Source of the DNA: an uncultured Bacteroides sp.
GTDB taxonomy: Bacteria > Bacteroidota > Bacteroidia > Bacteroidales > Bacteroidaceae
Direction: 5' to 3'
Length of the DNA: 41,228 bases
NCBI GenBank assembly: GCA_900544075.1
Contig: UQTJ01000027.1
Span: forward strand, 1-41,228
Under the pieces are notes generated by a model. It was not told the origin of the DNA. It did not search any database and saw only the letters and a list, made by a program, of their open reading frames with translations. Shown here in pieces: positions 23,726 through 31,841 of this stretch. The position numbers and the translations under genes are program-made. The first letter of the stretch is position 1; the number at the start of each line of letters is the position of its first letter.

Positions 23726-24988
23726 ATGGATAAGGAAATATTAAGGTCAGTTTTGGTGGATTATCAGATTGAGATTCCACGACATAAAGTAATTCCACGT
23801 AATTTCCGGATTGAAGAATTTGGCAATTATGTTTTTGTCGGTATTCGACGTGCGGGAAAATCTTATCTTCTTTATCAGCGTATTCAACAGCTTCTTGCAT
23901 CAGGAATAGGTTGGGATGAGATTCTGTATATGAATTTTGAAGACGAGCGTATCGAAAATATGTCGGTACAAGACCTTAATGTACTGTTGGAGATACACAT
24001 GGAAATGTATGGTAAACGTCCTATTCTGTTTCTTGACGAGATACAGAACGTTGATGGTTGGGAAAAATTTGCAAGACGTCTGGCCGACTCAAAATATCGC
24101 GTATATATAACGGGTAGTAACGCGAAGATGTTGAGTAAAGAGATACAAAGTACATTGGGTGGAAGATATATTGTTGTAGATGTGTTTCCATATTCGTTCG
24201 AGGAATTTCTTACAGCCAATAATGTTAAAATAACTCCTACAACATTGTATGGAACTGAGTCAAGGGCTGAAGTCTTGAGGATGTTTAATGACTATTTCAG
24301 CTTTGGCGGTTTTCCGGAAGGCTCTTCTTTGGCTTCAAAACGTGATTATCTGTCAAGTGTTTATCAGAAAATATATTTAGGCGACATTGCTGCCAGGCAT
24401 TCTATAGATAATACTTTTGCCTTGAAAGTGATGTTCAAAAAGATTGCTGAAAGCGTGATGCAGCCTTTGTCTTTCAGTCGTTTGGCAAATATCATAACTT
24501 CCACGGGAGTAAAGGTGGGGAAAAGTACATTGATTAATTATATAGAATATTCCAAAGATGCCTGGCTGATAAATCAGATTTCAAATTTTGCCGGTAAATT
24601 AGTCGATAAGGAAACAAATCCCAAATATTATTTTACTGATAATGGAATTTTGAATCTTTTCCTTATTAATAACAATGCTGCTTTGTTGGAGAATCTTGTA
24701 GCAATCAGTTTGTTGAGAAAGTACGGTAGAGAGGATGCTGTCTTCTTCTATAATGATGGTGTGGAAGTGGATTTCTACGTTCCTGAAGCTGCAATGGCAA
24801 TACAGGTGAGCTACACTATTTCAGATAAGGAAACGTTTGAACGTGAAGTAAAAGCATTGATTAAATTGTCAAACTTTATTGAATGCAAACGTATGGTCAT
24901 AATAACACGTGATGAGGAACAGGCTATCACTAATGATGAAAAGATTATAGAGGTAATCCCAGTGTGGAAATGGCTTCTTGCGGAATGA
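23726..24988 (+). CDS. AAA family ATPase with DUF4143 domain
   Basis: 420-residue cytoplasmic ATPase of the AAA_14/DUF4143 group. Walker A is GIRRAGKS (39-46), Walker B is PILFLDEIQ with D104-E105, and a sensor-like YITGSNAKML follows. The DUF4143 part (about 205-410) normally ends in a nuclease-like EVDF...E-x-K motif. Here EVDFYVPEAAMAIQVSY (about 347-363) keeps the acidic pair but lacks the lysine, so nuclease activity is doubtful. The family is widespread and variably present in Bacteroidota; its physiological role is not established. It is a single gene, convergent with menE, with its own palindrome-rich promoter. Confidence 0.9.
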   Translation: MDKEILRSVLVDYQIEIPRHKVIPRNFRIEEFGNYVFVGIRRAGKSYLLYQRIQQLLASGIGWDEILYMNFEDERIENMSVQDLNVLLEIHMEMYGKRPILFLDEIQNVDGWEKFARRLADSKYRVYITGSNAKMLSKEIQSTLGGRYIVVDVFPYSFEEFLTANNVKITPTTLYGTESRAEVLRMFNDYFSFGGFPEGSSLASKRDYLSSVYQKIYLGDIAARHSIDNTFALKVMFKKIAESVMQPLSFSRLANIITSTGVKVGKSTLINYIEYSKDAWLINQISNFAGKLVDKETNPKYYFTDNGILNLFLINNNAALLENLVAISLLRKYGREDAVFFYNDGVEVDFYVPEAAMAIQVSYTISDKETFEREVKALIKLSNFIECKRMVIITRDEEQAITNDEKIIEVIPVWKWLLAE

Positions 24989-25044
24989 AAAAACATATGC
25001 TTATTTCACTTTCACATCTTTCACAAACATGCTTTTGGCTTGTT

Positions 25045-26112
25045 TCAAATCATTCCCGCAGCAATAGCTTTCGCCTTAGCCCTGTCAGGCTTTCCTGTTC
25101 CTGTAAGCGGAAGTACCGGAATAAGGATGATATGTTTCGGACGCCAATATGGTGGAAGATTGTTTATCGCATTGTCCGTATTCATTTTGCGTGAAATAAG
25201 CATAACAATCTTTTCGCCGAACTTTGCATCCGGTACGGAGGTTATCATATACGAACCTTCAGGCAGGTAATGACTCAGTTTTTCTTCCACCTGTTCTATC
25301 TGTACTTTCACTCCTCCGGTGTTGATGGTATTGTCCTTGCGTCCGAGTATTCGGAACTGCCCTTTGTCATTGAATTCTGCTATATCGTTTGTGATTAAAG
25401 TCTCAGGATTTACGGATGGAGCAGAGATGATAAGTGTTCCTTCGTCTGAAAGGCTGAGGGAAACATTGTCGAAAGGTGTGTACCATTCAGAGGCATCGCT
25501 GCCGTTCAGTCGGCGGAGTGCGATGTGCGACAGTGTTTCTGTCATTCCGTATGTGCTCCAAACGGCATTAGGGAAAGATTTCAGTTCCTTTGCCATATTC
25601 TTGTCTATGGCTCCTCCTCCGATTATGAGGTGGCGGATTTGCATCAGTTTCTTTCTTTCTTCGGGGTGCTGCAAGGAGTTGAATACCTGCATCGGTATCA
25701 TGGCTGCGAAGTCCGGTATTTCCGTTATGTCCTGTAACGGGTGTCCGCATGGAGTAACCACGATAAGGTTGAGGCCTGCTATTATGCTTCGTACAACTAC
25801 CATTTTTCCGGCTATATAGGGTAGGGGCATACACAGCAAAGCACTGTCGCCAGCCTTTAATCCTAAGAATGATACTGTCAGGCGTGCGCTGTTCATCATT
25901 CTTTCTTTCTCTACCCACAGTTCTTTTGGAGTGCCGGTAGAACCGGAAGTGTGAACTTTCAGTAATGGACTGTCGTTGTACCATTCGGCAAGGAATCCTC
26001 CAAGTGAAGCCATGAAACTGTCTTTACCGTATTCTGATGCGAATCGGTCTTTAAGTAGTGATGCTTTTTCGGCAGTATAGGTCTTTCCGTTTATGGTGAT
26101 GTTTGGGTGCAT
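25045..26112 (-). CDS. menE: o-Succinylbenzoate-CoA ligase
   Basis: Adenylate-forming enzyme that activates o-succinylbenzoate to its CoA thioester in menaquinone synthesis. The protein is 355 residues, shorter than many MenE proteins but normal for Bacteroidales. The P-loop-like motif is VHTSGSTGTPKE, followed by WSTYGMTETLSHIALR and the hinge ILGRKDNTINTGGVKVQIEQ. The start at 26112 (MHPNITING) is chosen over in-frame starts at 26130, 26124 and 26118 because the broken copy at 27120-27210 begins at the same codon and because GGAAA lies just upstream. It is separated from menC by about 2 kb of foreign-looking genes. Confidence 0.93.
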   Translation of the reverse strand: MHPNITINGKTYTAEKASLLKDRFASEYGKDSFMASLGGFLAEWYNDSPLLKVHTSGSTGTPKELWVEKERMMNSARLTVSFLGLKAGDSALLCMPLPYIAGKMVVVRSIIAGLNLIVVTPCGHPLQDITEIPDFAAMIPMQVFNSLQHPEERKKLMQIRHLIIGGGAIDKNMAKELKSFPNAVWSTYGMTETLSHIALRRLNGSDASEWYTPFDNVSLSLSDEGTLIISAPSVNPETLITNDIAEFNDKGQFRILGRKDNTINTGGVKVQIEQVEEKLSHYLPEGSYMITSVPDAKFGEKIVMLISRKMNTDNAINNLPPYWRPKHIILIPVLPLTGTGKPDRAKAKAIAAGMI

Positions 26113-26164
26113 TATCATTTCCATAGACACTTTTCATGTAGTTTTATAATAGGTTAGTAATAAC

Positions 26165-27004
26165 TTAAGCCGGAATGTCCAATAGGGAGAAAGCAAACAT
26201 TTTTTTGCCCAGGTCTTTCATGGAAGCTCCGATATGATACACTTCCTTGTCGTCAACTATTAGGAAACGGTCATGGCTGTTTCTATAGGTTCTGATATTA
26301 ATAGGTGGGTATTGGTTGTTATGCTTGTCAAGGTCAAGTTGCAATTGTTTCGTAATCTTTTGTGTATAGACTGTGGCAGACACACCATGATTACGTTTGC
26401 TCAACATAAGCAATACAGATTCGTCCACATAGTTGTCTATCAGAAGAAGGGATTTTCGGGCAGATTTGATAATGTCTGTAGCGAACTTATACGCATCAAA
26501 AATCTGTCCGTCAAAGAAGATACCTTCAACAGGAGGCAATGAGGTGCGGACAAAGAAGTCTATCTGTTCAGAATGTTCGGCAAGGGTTTTCTCTATCCTG
26601 GAAAACCTGTCATCTATTCTATGTTCGATGTCATTTAACCGTTGATTGATGGAATATCCTTTCAATAAGTATTCTTTCAAAACTTTATTAGCCCATTGAC
26701 GGAACTGTGTGCCTCTTTTGCTTTTCACTCGGTAACCTACTGATATAATAACATCAAGATTGTAGTAATCTACCTGATAAGTCTTACCATCAGAGGCAGT
26801 GTAGGCAAATTTTGCCCAAACTGAATCTTTTATTAACTCTTCTTCTTTGAATATGTTTCGTATATGCTTTCCTATAACACTTATATCACGCCCAAACAGA
26901 TTTGACATTTCTTCAATAGAAAGCCAAACTGTTTCATTTTCCAATCTTACTTCCAGCTTTATTGCTTCGTCAGGCTGATATAATATTATTTCTCCTTGCT
27001 CCAT
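26165..27004 (-). CDS. RhuM-family protein with a PLD-like C-terminal domain
   Basis: 279 residues. The first ~120 match the RhuM family: VRLENETVWLSIEEMSNLFG, the call ASDGKTYQVDYYNLDVIISV, then GYRVKSKRGTQFRQWANKVL. After a short coiled stretch, the C-terminal part (about 160-279) resembles a phospholipase D-like half: ARKSLLLIDNYVDESVLLML and a degenerate HKD motif SHDRFLIVDD (H244, R246 in place of Lys, D251). RhuM proteins are linked to pathogenicity islands, prophages and mobile loci; their biochemistry is unsettled. It has its own -7 box and lies between a broken menE start and intact menE, so it was probably acquired. Confidence 0.85.
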   Translation of the reverse strand: MEQGEIILYQPDEAIKLEVRLENETVWLSIEEMSNLFGRDISVIGKHIRNIFKEEELIKDSVWAKFAYTASDGKTYQVDYYNLDVIISVGYRVKSKRGTQFRQWANKVLKEYLLKGYSINQRLNDIEHRIDDRFSRIEKTLAEHSEQIDFFVRTSLPPVEGIFFDGQIFDAYKFATDIIKSARKSLLLIDNYVDESVLLMLSKRNHGVSATVYTQKITKQLQLDLDKHNNQYPPINIRTYRNSHDRFLIVDDKEVYHIGASMKDLGKKMFAFSLLDIPA

Positions 27005-27027
27005 GATTTACTATGCTTATGTTTCTA

Positions 27028-27035
27028 CAAAAGTA
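27028..27035 (-). promoter_or_regulatory. -7 box of the RhuM-family gene
   Basis: TACTTTTG on the minus strand, 23 bases upstream of the ATG, matches TAnnTTTG. The gene thus appears to carry its own promoter inside the men operon. Confidence 0.5.
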
Positions 27036-27090
27036 CGAAAATATATTAAAGATTTCCATCACCTGTGGCTCAACTTCTGAATACGGAGAA

Positions 27091-27210
27091 TCAGACTGGA
27101 ACTATAATTGGGGCGGAGGCTTCACCGTATTCTGATGCGAACCGGTCTATAAGTAGTGATGCTTCTTCAGCAGTATAAGTCTTTCCGTTTATGGTGATAT
27201 TTGAATGCAT
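27091..27210 (-). pseudogene. Broken duplicate of the menE 5' end
   Basis: Positions 27120-27210 align without gaps to 26022-26112, the first 91 bases of menE, with nine mismatches (about 90 percent identity). Translation gives MHSNITINGKTYTAEEASLL and continues to ASEYGE, against MHPNITINGKTYTAEKASLL in the intact gene. Homology stops after about 30 codons; the frame then runs through unrelated sequence to a TGA at 27091-27093. Upstream of the ATG the two copies are unrelated. It starts 15 bases after the stop of the last DUF-cassette gene. It is evidence that the RhuM gene entered at menE. Confidence 0.9.
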
Positions 27211-27224
27211 TTTTGTGAGTGGAA

Positions 27225-27434
27225 TTATAGAGGAAATTCTTCTTTGAATAAGTCATATACATAAAGCGGACTTTGATAATATAAACCGCTTTTTGTATTT
27301 AGCAGTTTGGTGTATGTGGCGGAATTGTAAACCATGTCCATTGCTTCTTCCATGTCTTTATGGAAGTCCCTCATTACATAAGATATAAGTTCGGTAGTAA
27401 TGCATTCTATCATGAATTGCTCATCGTTTGTCAT
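27225..27434 (-). CDS. Small protein of the DUF3791/DUF3990 cassette (69 aa)
   Basis: Third gene of a tightly coupled trio; its ATG overlaps the stop of the DUF3990 gene by four bases. The product is acidic and helical (ITTELISYVMRDFHKDMEEA), with the end TKSGLYYQSPLYVYDLFKEE, a pattern I associate with small partners of DUF3990 proteins. I do not know a function. A role as antidote or regulator for the DUF3990 product would fit its size and coupling. Confidence 0.75.
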   Translation of the reverse strand: MTNDEQFMIECITTELISYVMRDFHKDMEEAMDMVYNSATYTKLLNTKSGLYYQSPLYVYDLFKEEFPL

Positions 27435-27904
27435 AACTTTTTAAGTAATTTAATAGCATTATCAGTGCCAAAATAATATTGTACAGTCAGATTGATATAT
27501 TGGAGCTTTTTAACTAATGTTGGAAGATCAATGTATTCTTTCATATACCTAAATAGTTGAACTCCAACTTTATCATCGGCTATAGGTCCTATAACAATAT
27601 CATATTCATGTACCTTGTCTGTATTTTCCCGATTTCTGTTTGCAAGTATAAATTCAGCCCATTCCTGTGTATATCCTTCGAAGATTTTAATTCTTAACGC
27701 TGGATTATTTAGATTGACTTCGTCAAATTCGTAAGTATTTACTGTAGGTATTCCTCCATACTGAATGACTTTTTGCTCTGCCATCTTTTGTGCCTGGTCT
27801 TTATTCTCAGTCAAATAAAAACCTTGTCCGAAGTCTTTGTGTGGTCGTGACTTGGATAAATCAATTGTTAATATTTCTTGGTTAGAACCGTGGTACAATA
27901 TCAT
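27431..27904 (-). CDS. DUF3990 protein, ADP-ribosyltransferase-like
   Basis: 157-residue cytoplasmic protein starting MILYHGSNQEILTIDLSKS and DFGQGFYLTENKDQAQKMAE. The YHGS and GFYLT elements correspond to the first two conserved positions (His and Tyr) of the H-Y-x ADP-ribosyltransferase/PARP-like fold to which DUF3990 has been related. The third position lies probably in the C-terminal TVQYYFGTDNAIKLLKKL. Overlaps of four bases with both neighbours show one translational unit. The set DUF3791-DUF3990-small protein is frequent in gut Bacteroidales and Firmicutes. A toxin/antidote-like or modification module is the leading guess, unproven. Confidence 0.85.
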   Translation of the reverse strand: MILYHGSNQEILTIDLSKSRPHKDFGQGFYLTENKDQAQKMAEQKVIQYGGIPTVNTYEFDEVNLNNPALRIKIFEGYTQEWAEFILANRNRENTDKVHEYDIVIGPIADDKVGVQLFRYMKEYIDLPTLVKKLQYINLTVQYYFGTDNAIKLLKKL

Positions 27905-28113
27905 CTTATATTACCTCCGTATTTTTGACAGTATAATGTTAAGTCGTCTATTGCATCTTCTATGGAAAACAGATGTTCTACCTCATATCCATTATTGAGA
28001 AATTCAATGCCTTTACATCGTTTTAGGTAATTGAAAGATTGCTGCATTGTCAGTTCATGTCGCTTGGCAAACTCGGATATGCATATAACGATATATTCAA
28101 TTTTATCTTTCAT
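27901..28113 (-). CDS. DUF3791 family protein (70 aa)
   Basis: First gene of the coupled trio. The start at 28113 (MKDKIEYIVICISEFAKRHE) is chosen because a -7 box at 28131-28138 lies just upstream, which rules out the in-frame start at 28161. The product has the DUF3791 pattern: an N-terminal hydrophobic helix, the middle LTMQQSFNYLKRCKGIEFLN, then YEVEHLFSIEDAIDDLTLY. DUF3791 proteins are typically encoded beside DUF3990 proteins. Function unknown; small size and gene order would suit an antidote. Confidence 0.8.
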   Translation of the reverse strand: MKDKIEYIVICISEFAKRHELTMQQSFNYLKRCKGIEFLNNGYEVEHLFSIEDAIDDLTLYCQKYGGNIR

Positions 28114-28130
28114 ATATAAACTTATTTTCT

Positions 28131-28138
28131 CAAAAGTA
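28131..28138 (-). promoter_or_regulatory. -7 box of the DUF3791/DUF3990 cassette
   Basis: TACTTTTG on the minus strand, 18 bases upstream of the ATG at 28113 and just beyond the menC stop, matches TAnnTTTG. The cassette therefore seems to have its own promoter. Confidence 0.55.
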
Positions 28139-28174
28139 AGAAATATTGACGTGATATGCAAGAAAAATATTTAA

Positions 28175-29215
28175 TTACAATAATATATCAACTTTCTTTT
28201 CCGCATCAAACCATAGTTTTTCTCCCTCTATATGTAGCGGAGATTCAATATTGTCAGTAAACAGCAGTCCCGTTCCGAGTCCTTGCGGCAAGGTATGTTC
28301 CTGGGTGGCCGTCCATTGTGCAATGGCATTAAGTCCGACGTTGGATTCCAGTGCGGAGGTTATCCAGTAGCCGATGTTTCTTTCCTTTGCCAGTTTTATC
28401 CATTCTTCAGAACCGGCAATTCCGCCATGCAGGGATGGTTTCAGAATGATATATTGTGGACGGATGGTTTCAAGAAGGCGAATCTTTTCGCTTTCTTTGT
28501 TTACACCGATAAGTTCTTCGTCGAGAGCTATGGGCAGAGGAGTTGAGGCGCACAATCTTGCCATTTCGTCCCATTGTCCCTGACGTATGGGCTGTTCTAT
28601 GGAATGAAGGTCGAACTTGCTCAATGCTTCAAGTTTGGACATAGCCTCTGACGGTTTGAAAGCTCCGTTGGCATCAACACGGAGTTCTATTTCTTCCTTG
28701 TCGAAATGGCTGCGGATAAATTCAATCAGCTGTAATTCCTTATCGAAATCTATTGCACCGATTTTCAGCTTTATACAGCGGAATCCGGCTTTCATCTTTT
28801 CACGGATACGGGCATACATCTCGTCGAAACTGCCCATCCAAATAAGTCCGTTGATGGTTATACCCTCTTCTCCACGTGAGAACGGTGTATCCCAGAAAGC
28901 AAGGCTGCCGGCTTTAAGGTGATAAAAAGCTGTTTCCAGACCGAACAGCATCGATGGATACGGTCGAAGACTTTTATAGTCTATCCAGCCTGCTTTTTCT
29001 ACTTGCAGGCAATGGCATCGCAGCACATCTTCATAGTCCGGAATGTCGTCGCAACTGAGGTTGGGAAGCGGGGCACACTCGCCTGTTCCTGATTTACCGA
29101 TTTCTGTATCTGTGAGTCGGACGTACCATACTTTTCGGGTGGTATATACACCGCGTGAAGTACCGGCCGGCTGTTTGAAGTGAAGTTCGTATGGAAAGAT
29201 TTCTGATTTTATCAT
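28175..29215 (-). CDS. menC: o-Succinylbenzoate synthase
   Basis: Enolase-superfamily enzyme that dehydrates SHCHC to o-succinylbenzoate in menaquinone synthesis, 346 residues. The catalytic lysine lies in FRCIKLKIGAIDFD. Metal ligands follow on successive strands: ELRVDANGAF, SIEQPIRQGQ and LDEELIG. The second base is in YIILKPSLHGG. It is preceded by a 22-bp-phased palindrome array in the gap after menB, and followed by the DUF3791/DUF3990 cassette where menE would be expected. Confidence 0.95.
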   Translation of the reverse strand: MIKSEIFPYELHFKQPAGTSRGVYTTRKVWYVRLTDTEIGKSGTGECAPLPNLSCDDIPDYEDVLRCHCLQVEKAGWIDYKSLRPYPSMLFGLETAFYHLKAGSLAFWDTPFSRGEEGITINGLIWMGSFDEMYARIREKMKAGFRCIKLKIGAIDFDKELQLIEFIRSHFDKEEIELRVDANGAFKPSEAMSKLEALSKFDLHSIEQPIRQGQWDEMARLCASTPLPIALDEELIGVNKESEKIRLLETIRPQYIILKPSLHGGIAGSEEWIKLAKERNIGYWITSALESNVGLNAIAQWTATQEHTLPQGLGTGLLFTDNIESPLHIEGEKLWFDAEKKVDILL

Positions 29216-29243
29216 AAAATATATCTTAAAATGGGCTGTATGA

Positions 29244-29336
29244 GAAAGCGTGACACGTACGTGTTACGCCCGTTACACGAACGTGTCACGCGCGTTGCAC
29301 GAACGTGTTCCACCCGTTACACGTACGTGTTACGCT
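29244..29336. repeat. Array of four palindromes at 22-bp spacing (copy 2)
   Basis: Dyads start at 29253, 29275, 29297 and 29319, exactly 22 bp apart: ACACGTACGTGT, ACACGAACGTGT, GCACGAACGTGT, ACACGTACGTGT. It is the reverse-complement counterpart of 5407-5499 and shares about 30 bp with it at each end. Relative to the surrounding genes the two copies have the same orientation. It fills the menB-menC gap and ends five bases before the menB stop codon. Confidence 0.9.
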
Positions 29337-29341
29337 AAGTG

Positions 29342-30163
29342 TTACGGCATCTTTGGGAATTTGCTCCAGTCCGGTTTACGTTTTTCGAGGAATGCTTTTC
29401 CGCCTTCCTGTGCTTCTTCTGTCATGTAGTACAGCATTGTGGCATCACCGGCAAGTTCCTGTATACCTGCCTGACCGTCGAGTTCGGCATTCAGACCTGC
29501 CTTAATCATGCGGAGTGCAAGCGGGCTGTGCTGCATCATTGTTTCTGCCCATTCCACAACTTCATCTTCCAGACGGTCGAAAGGAACAACCTTGTTCACG
29601 AGTCCCATTTCGAGAGCTTCCTGTGCGGAATACTGACGGCAGAGGAACCATATCTCACGAGCCTTTTTCTGACCAACCACACGGGCAAGATACGAAGAAC
29701 CGAAACCGGCATCGAAGCTGCCCACACGTGGACCTGTCTGTCCGAAGATTGCGTTTTCTGATGCTATCGACAAGTCGCAAACCACGTGAAGTACGTGTCC
29801 GCCACCGATAGCATAACCGTTTACCATCGCTATCACAGGTTTAGGAATGGAACGTATCTGCTTCTGTACGTCAAGCACGTTGAGGCGTGGCACACCGTCT
29901 GTTCCGATATATCCTCCGTGGCCTTTCACGTGCATGTCGCCGCCTGAACAGAATGCTTTGTCGCCTGCACCGGTCAGTACTACTACATTGATGTCCTGAC
30001 ATTCGCGGCAGATAAGCAGTGCATCGCTTATCTCAGATGTAGTGGTAGGAGTGAATGCGTTTCTGTATCGAGGACGGTTGATAGTGATTTTCGCTATTCC
30101 GTTATAGAAGTCGAAAAGAATATCCTGATATTCCTTTATGGTTTTCCATTCTCTTTTTTCCAT
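29342..30163 (-). CDS. menB: 1,4-Dihydroxy-2-naphthoyl-CoA synthase
   Basis: Crotonase-fold enzyme that closes the naphthoquinone ring from o-succinylbenzoyl-CoA, 273 residues as usual. Characteristic stretches are FCSGGDMHVKGHGGYIGTDG, VIAMVNGYAIGGGHVLHVVC (oxyanion hole), IFGQTGPRVGSFDAGFGSSY (active-site Asp and Ser/Tyr region) and the C-terminal FLEKRKPDWSKFPKMP. It lies seven bases after menD. The reaction sequence requires MenE before MenB, so the displaced menE must still be expressed for the pathway to run. Confidence 0.97.
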   Translation of the reverse strand: MEKREWKTIKEYQDILFDFYNGIAKITINRPRYRNAFTPTTTSEISDALLICRECQDINVVVLTGAGDKAFCSGGDMHVKGHGGYIGTDGVPRLNVLDVQKQIRSIPKPVIAMVNGYAIGGGHVLHVVCDLSIASENAIFGQTGPRVGSFDAGFGSSYLARVVGQKKAREIWFLCRQYSAQEALEMGLVNKVVPFDRLEDEVVEWAETMMQHSPLALRMIKAGLNAELDGQAGIQELAGDATMLYYMTEEAQEGGKAFLEKRKPDWSKFPKMP

Positions 30164-30170
30164 AATGTAA

Positions 30171-31835
30171 TTATTTTTTTAGATTATGATAATACTTTTT
30201 AAGCAGTTCTATGTCCTTTTCTTTATCTGTAAATACTTCGAGCAGCATAGGACGGTTTGTTACAGACGGTTCAAGGAAACGTTTTACAGCATTGTTAAGT
30301 TCTTCTTCGTTATGAGCCGACAGATATTCCAGTCCACGGTCCTCAGCCCATGCCTTTGCCGATGCTGTGTGTGTGGCAGTCACGAAACGGCGTGCATTCT
30401 CGTGCAATTCAAGTCCGGGCAGTGCGTGGAAAATTTCTCCACCGCTGTTGTTGAGGAGCAGAATGCGGATGTTCGAACCGTAATTGTTGTTCCAGAGGGC
30501 GTTCATATCGTAGAAGAAACTCAGGTCGCCTATGATGATGAAGTTAAGTTTGTCCGATGCTGTGGCATAACCTATGGCTGTTGACAGGGAGCCTTCTATA
30601 CCGTTGGTACCTCTGTTAGATAGGATTTCTACATCCTGCGGTACATCGAAAAGCTGTGCGTATCTTACAGCCGAACTGTTGGCAAGATGCAATGAGCATG
30701 GTGCCGGAAGTCCGGTTATAACCTTTCCTATGGCACTCATTTCCGAGTATTCAAATTCTGCCTGAGGTATGGCTTTCGACAGTGCTTCCCACTGGCGCGG
30801 ATATTCCGGAGTGCGGTTCTCCATGCGTGATGAAATCTTTTCGAGGAACTCGAACGGGTCCATCTCTATTATGGTAGTAAGAGAGCCGTAGAGGTCCATC
30901 ACTTCACCGTCGGCGGATACATGCCAGTGCTCTACAGGCGGATGACGGCGAAGGAATTTCTTCAGACGCTTGGATATGATGTGTCCGCCATATGTGATAA
31001 GTAGTTCCGGACGCATCTTCTTCTGAGCCTCGAAGTCCATCGAACAGAGAAGCGGCTCTATGTTTTTGATTGGCAGTCCCGGTATAGTGCGGTTGCTTAT
31101 ATTCTCGGAGAACCATGCGAAATGCTTATAAAGCGATTTGGTATATTTCTTGTCGAACAGGTAAATCAGGTTCATCTGTCCCACTACCATCATCCGTCGC
31201 TGGTACTTGTTCAGACGTTCGATAAGCGGTTCGTAGTCCTTGTCGTAAACGCTAAGTCCCTGATAGCGGGTGATAACTCTTGCATTTGGCAGTTCGTTCA
31301 CCGGAAGCAGGAAGAAAGGATCGCTGACGGGTACATTGATGTGAACAGGACCTTTTCCGTGATGGTTAAGTTCCAGAAGAGCCTCGTTGATCAGGCGGTT
31401 GCAATACCATTCGTCCTCGTCTGTATTTACTTCAGGAAGGTTTACGGATTTCTTTACAAGACTTCCGAATACTCCCGGTTGAGGCAGTGTCTGTCCGTCC
31501 ATCTGTCCTATCCATGCTCCGGGGCGGTCGGCAGAGATTACTACCAATGGAACTTGCTGATAGAATGCCTCGGCTACAGCCGGATGCAGATTCAGTAGGG
31601 CAGTACCCGAGGTACAACAGATTGCTGCCGGGCTTCCTCCGTGAAGGGCAAGTCCGAGCGCAAAGAATCCTGCACTGCGTTCATCTGTTACGGGATAGCA
31701 AGTAAACTCAGGTATATTGGCAAGTGTCTGCACAATAGGTATGTTGCGGCTACCGGGGCAAAGTACTATCTTCCTTATCCCATGTGCTTTAAGCAGGGCA
31801 GCCAGTTGTAGTATGTTTTTTTTGTCGGTGTACAC
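30171..31835 (-). CDS. menD: SEPHCHC synthase, thiamine-diphosphate dependent
   Basis: First committed menaquinone enzyme: adds 2-oxoglutarate to isochorismate with loss of CO2. 554 residues. N-terminal ThDP-enzyme domain: IVLCPGSRNIPIVQTLA, AAICCTSGTALLNLHPAVAE (glutamate region) and PLVVISADRP. C-terminal ThDP-binding domain: SNRGTNGIEGSLSTAIGYA and FIIIGDLSFFYDMNALWNNN, the GD...NN diphosphate/Mg motif. Translation begins at a GTG at 31835; the N-terminus MYTDKKNILQLAALLKAHGI matches what is expected for Bacteroidales MenD, so no other start is needed. Confidence 0.96.
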   Translation of the reverse strand: MYTDKKNILQLAALLKAHGIRKIVLCPGSRNIPIVQTLANIPEFTCYPVTDERSAGFFALGLALHGGSPAAICCTSGTALLNLHPAVAEAFYQQVPLVVISADRPGAWIGQMDGQTLPQPGVFGSLVKKSVNLPEVNTDEDEWYCNRLINEALLELNHHGKGPVHINVPVSDPFFLLPVNELPNARVITRYQGLSVYDKDYEPLIERLNKYQRRMMVVGQMNLIYLFDKKYTKSLYKHFAWFSENISNRTIPGLPIKNIEPLLCSMDFEAQKKMRPELLITYGGHIISKRLKKFLRRHPPVEHWHVSADGEVMDLYGSLTTIIEMDPFEFLEKISSRMENRTPEYPRQWEALSKAIPQAEFEYSEMSAIGKVITGLPAPCSLHLANSSAVRYAQLFDVPQDVEILSNRGTNGIEGSLSTAIGYATASDKLNFIIIGDLSFFYDMNALWNNNYGSNIRILLLNNSGGEIFHALPGLELHENARRFVTATHTASAKAWAEDRGLEYLSAHNEEELNNAVKRFLEPSVTNRPMLLEVFTDKEKDIELLKKYYHNLKK

Positions 31836-31841
31836 TTCGGT

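Noticed and set aside
27017..27143. Short plus-strand frame with a lipoprotein-like peptide before RhuM
   Set aside because: It would read through the junction and the broken menE copy in antisense, has no upstream promoter match, and the resemblance to a lipoprotein is slight.
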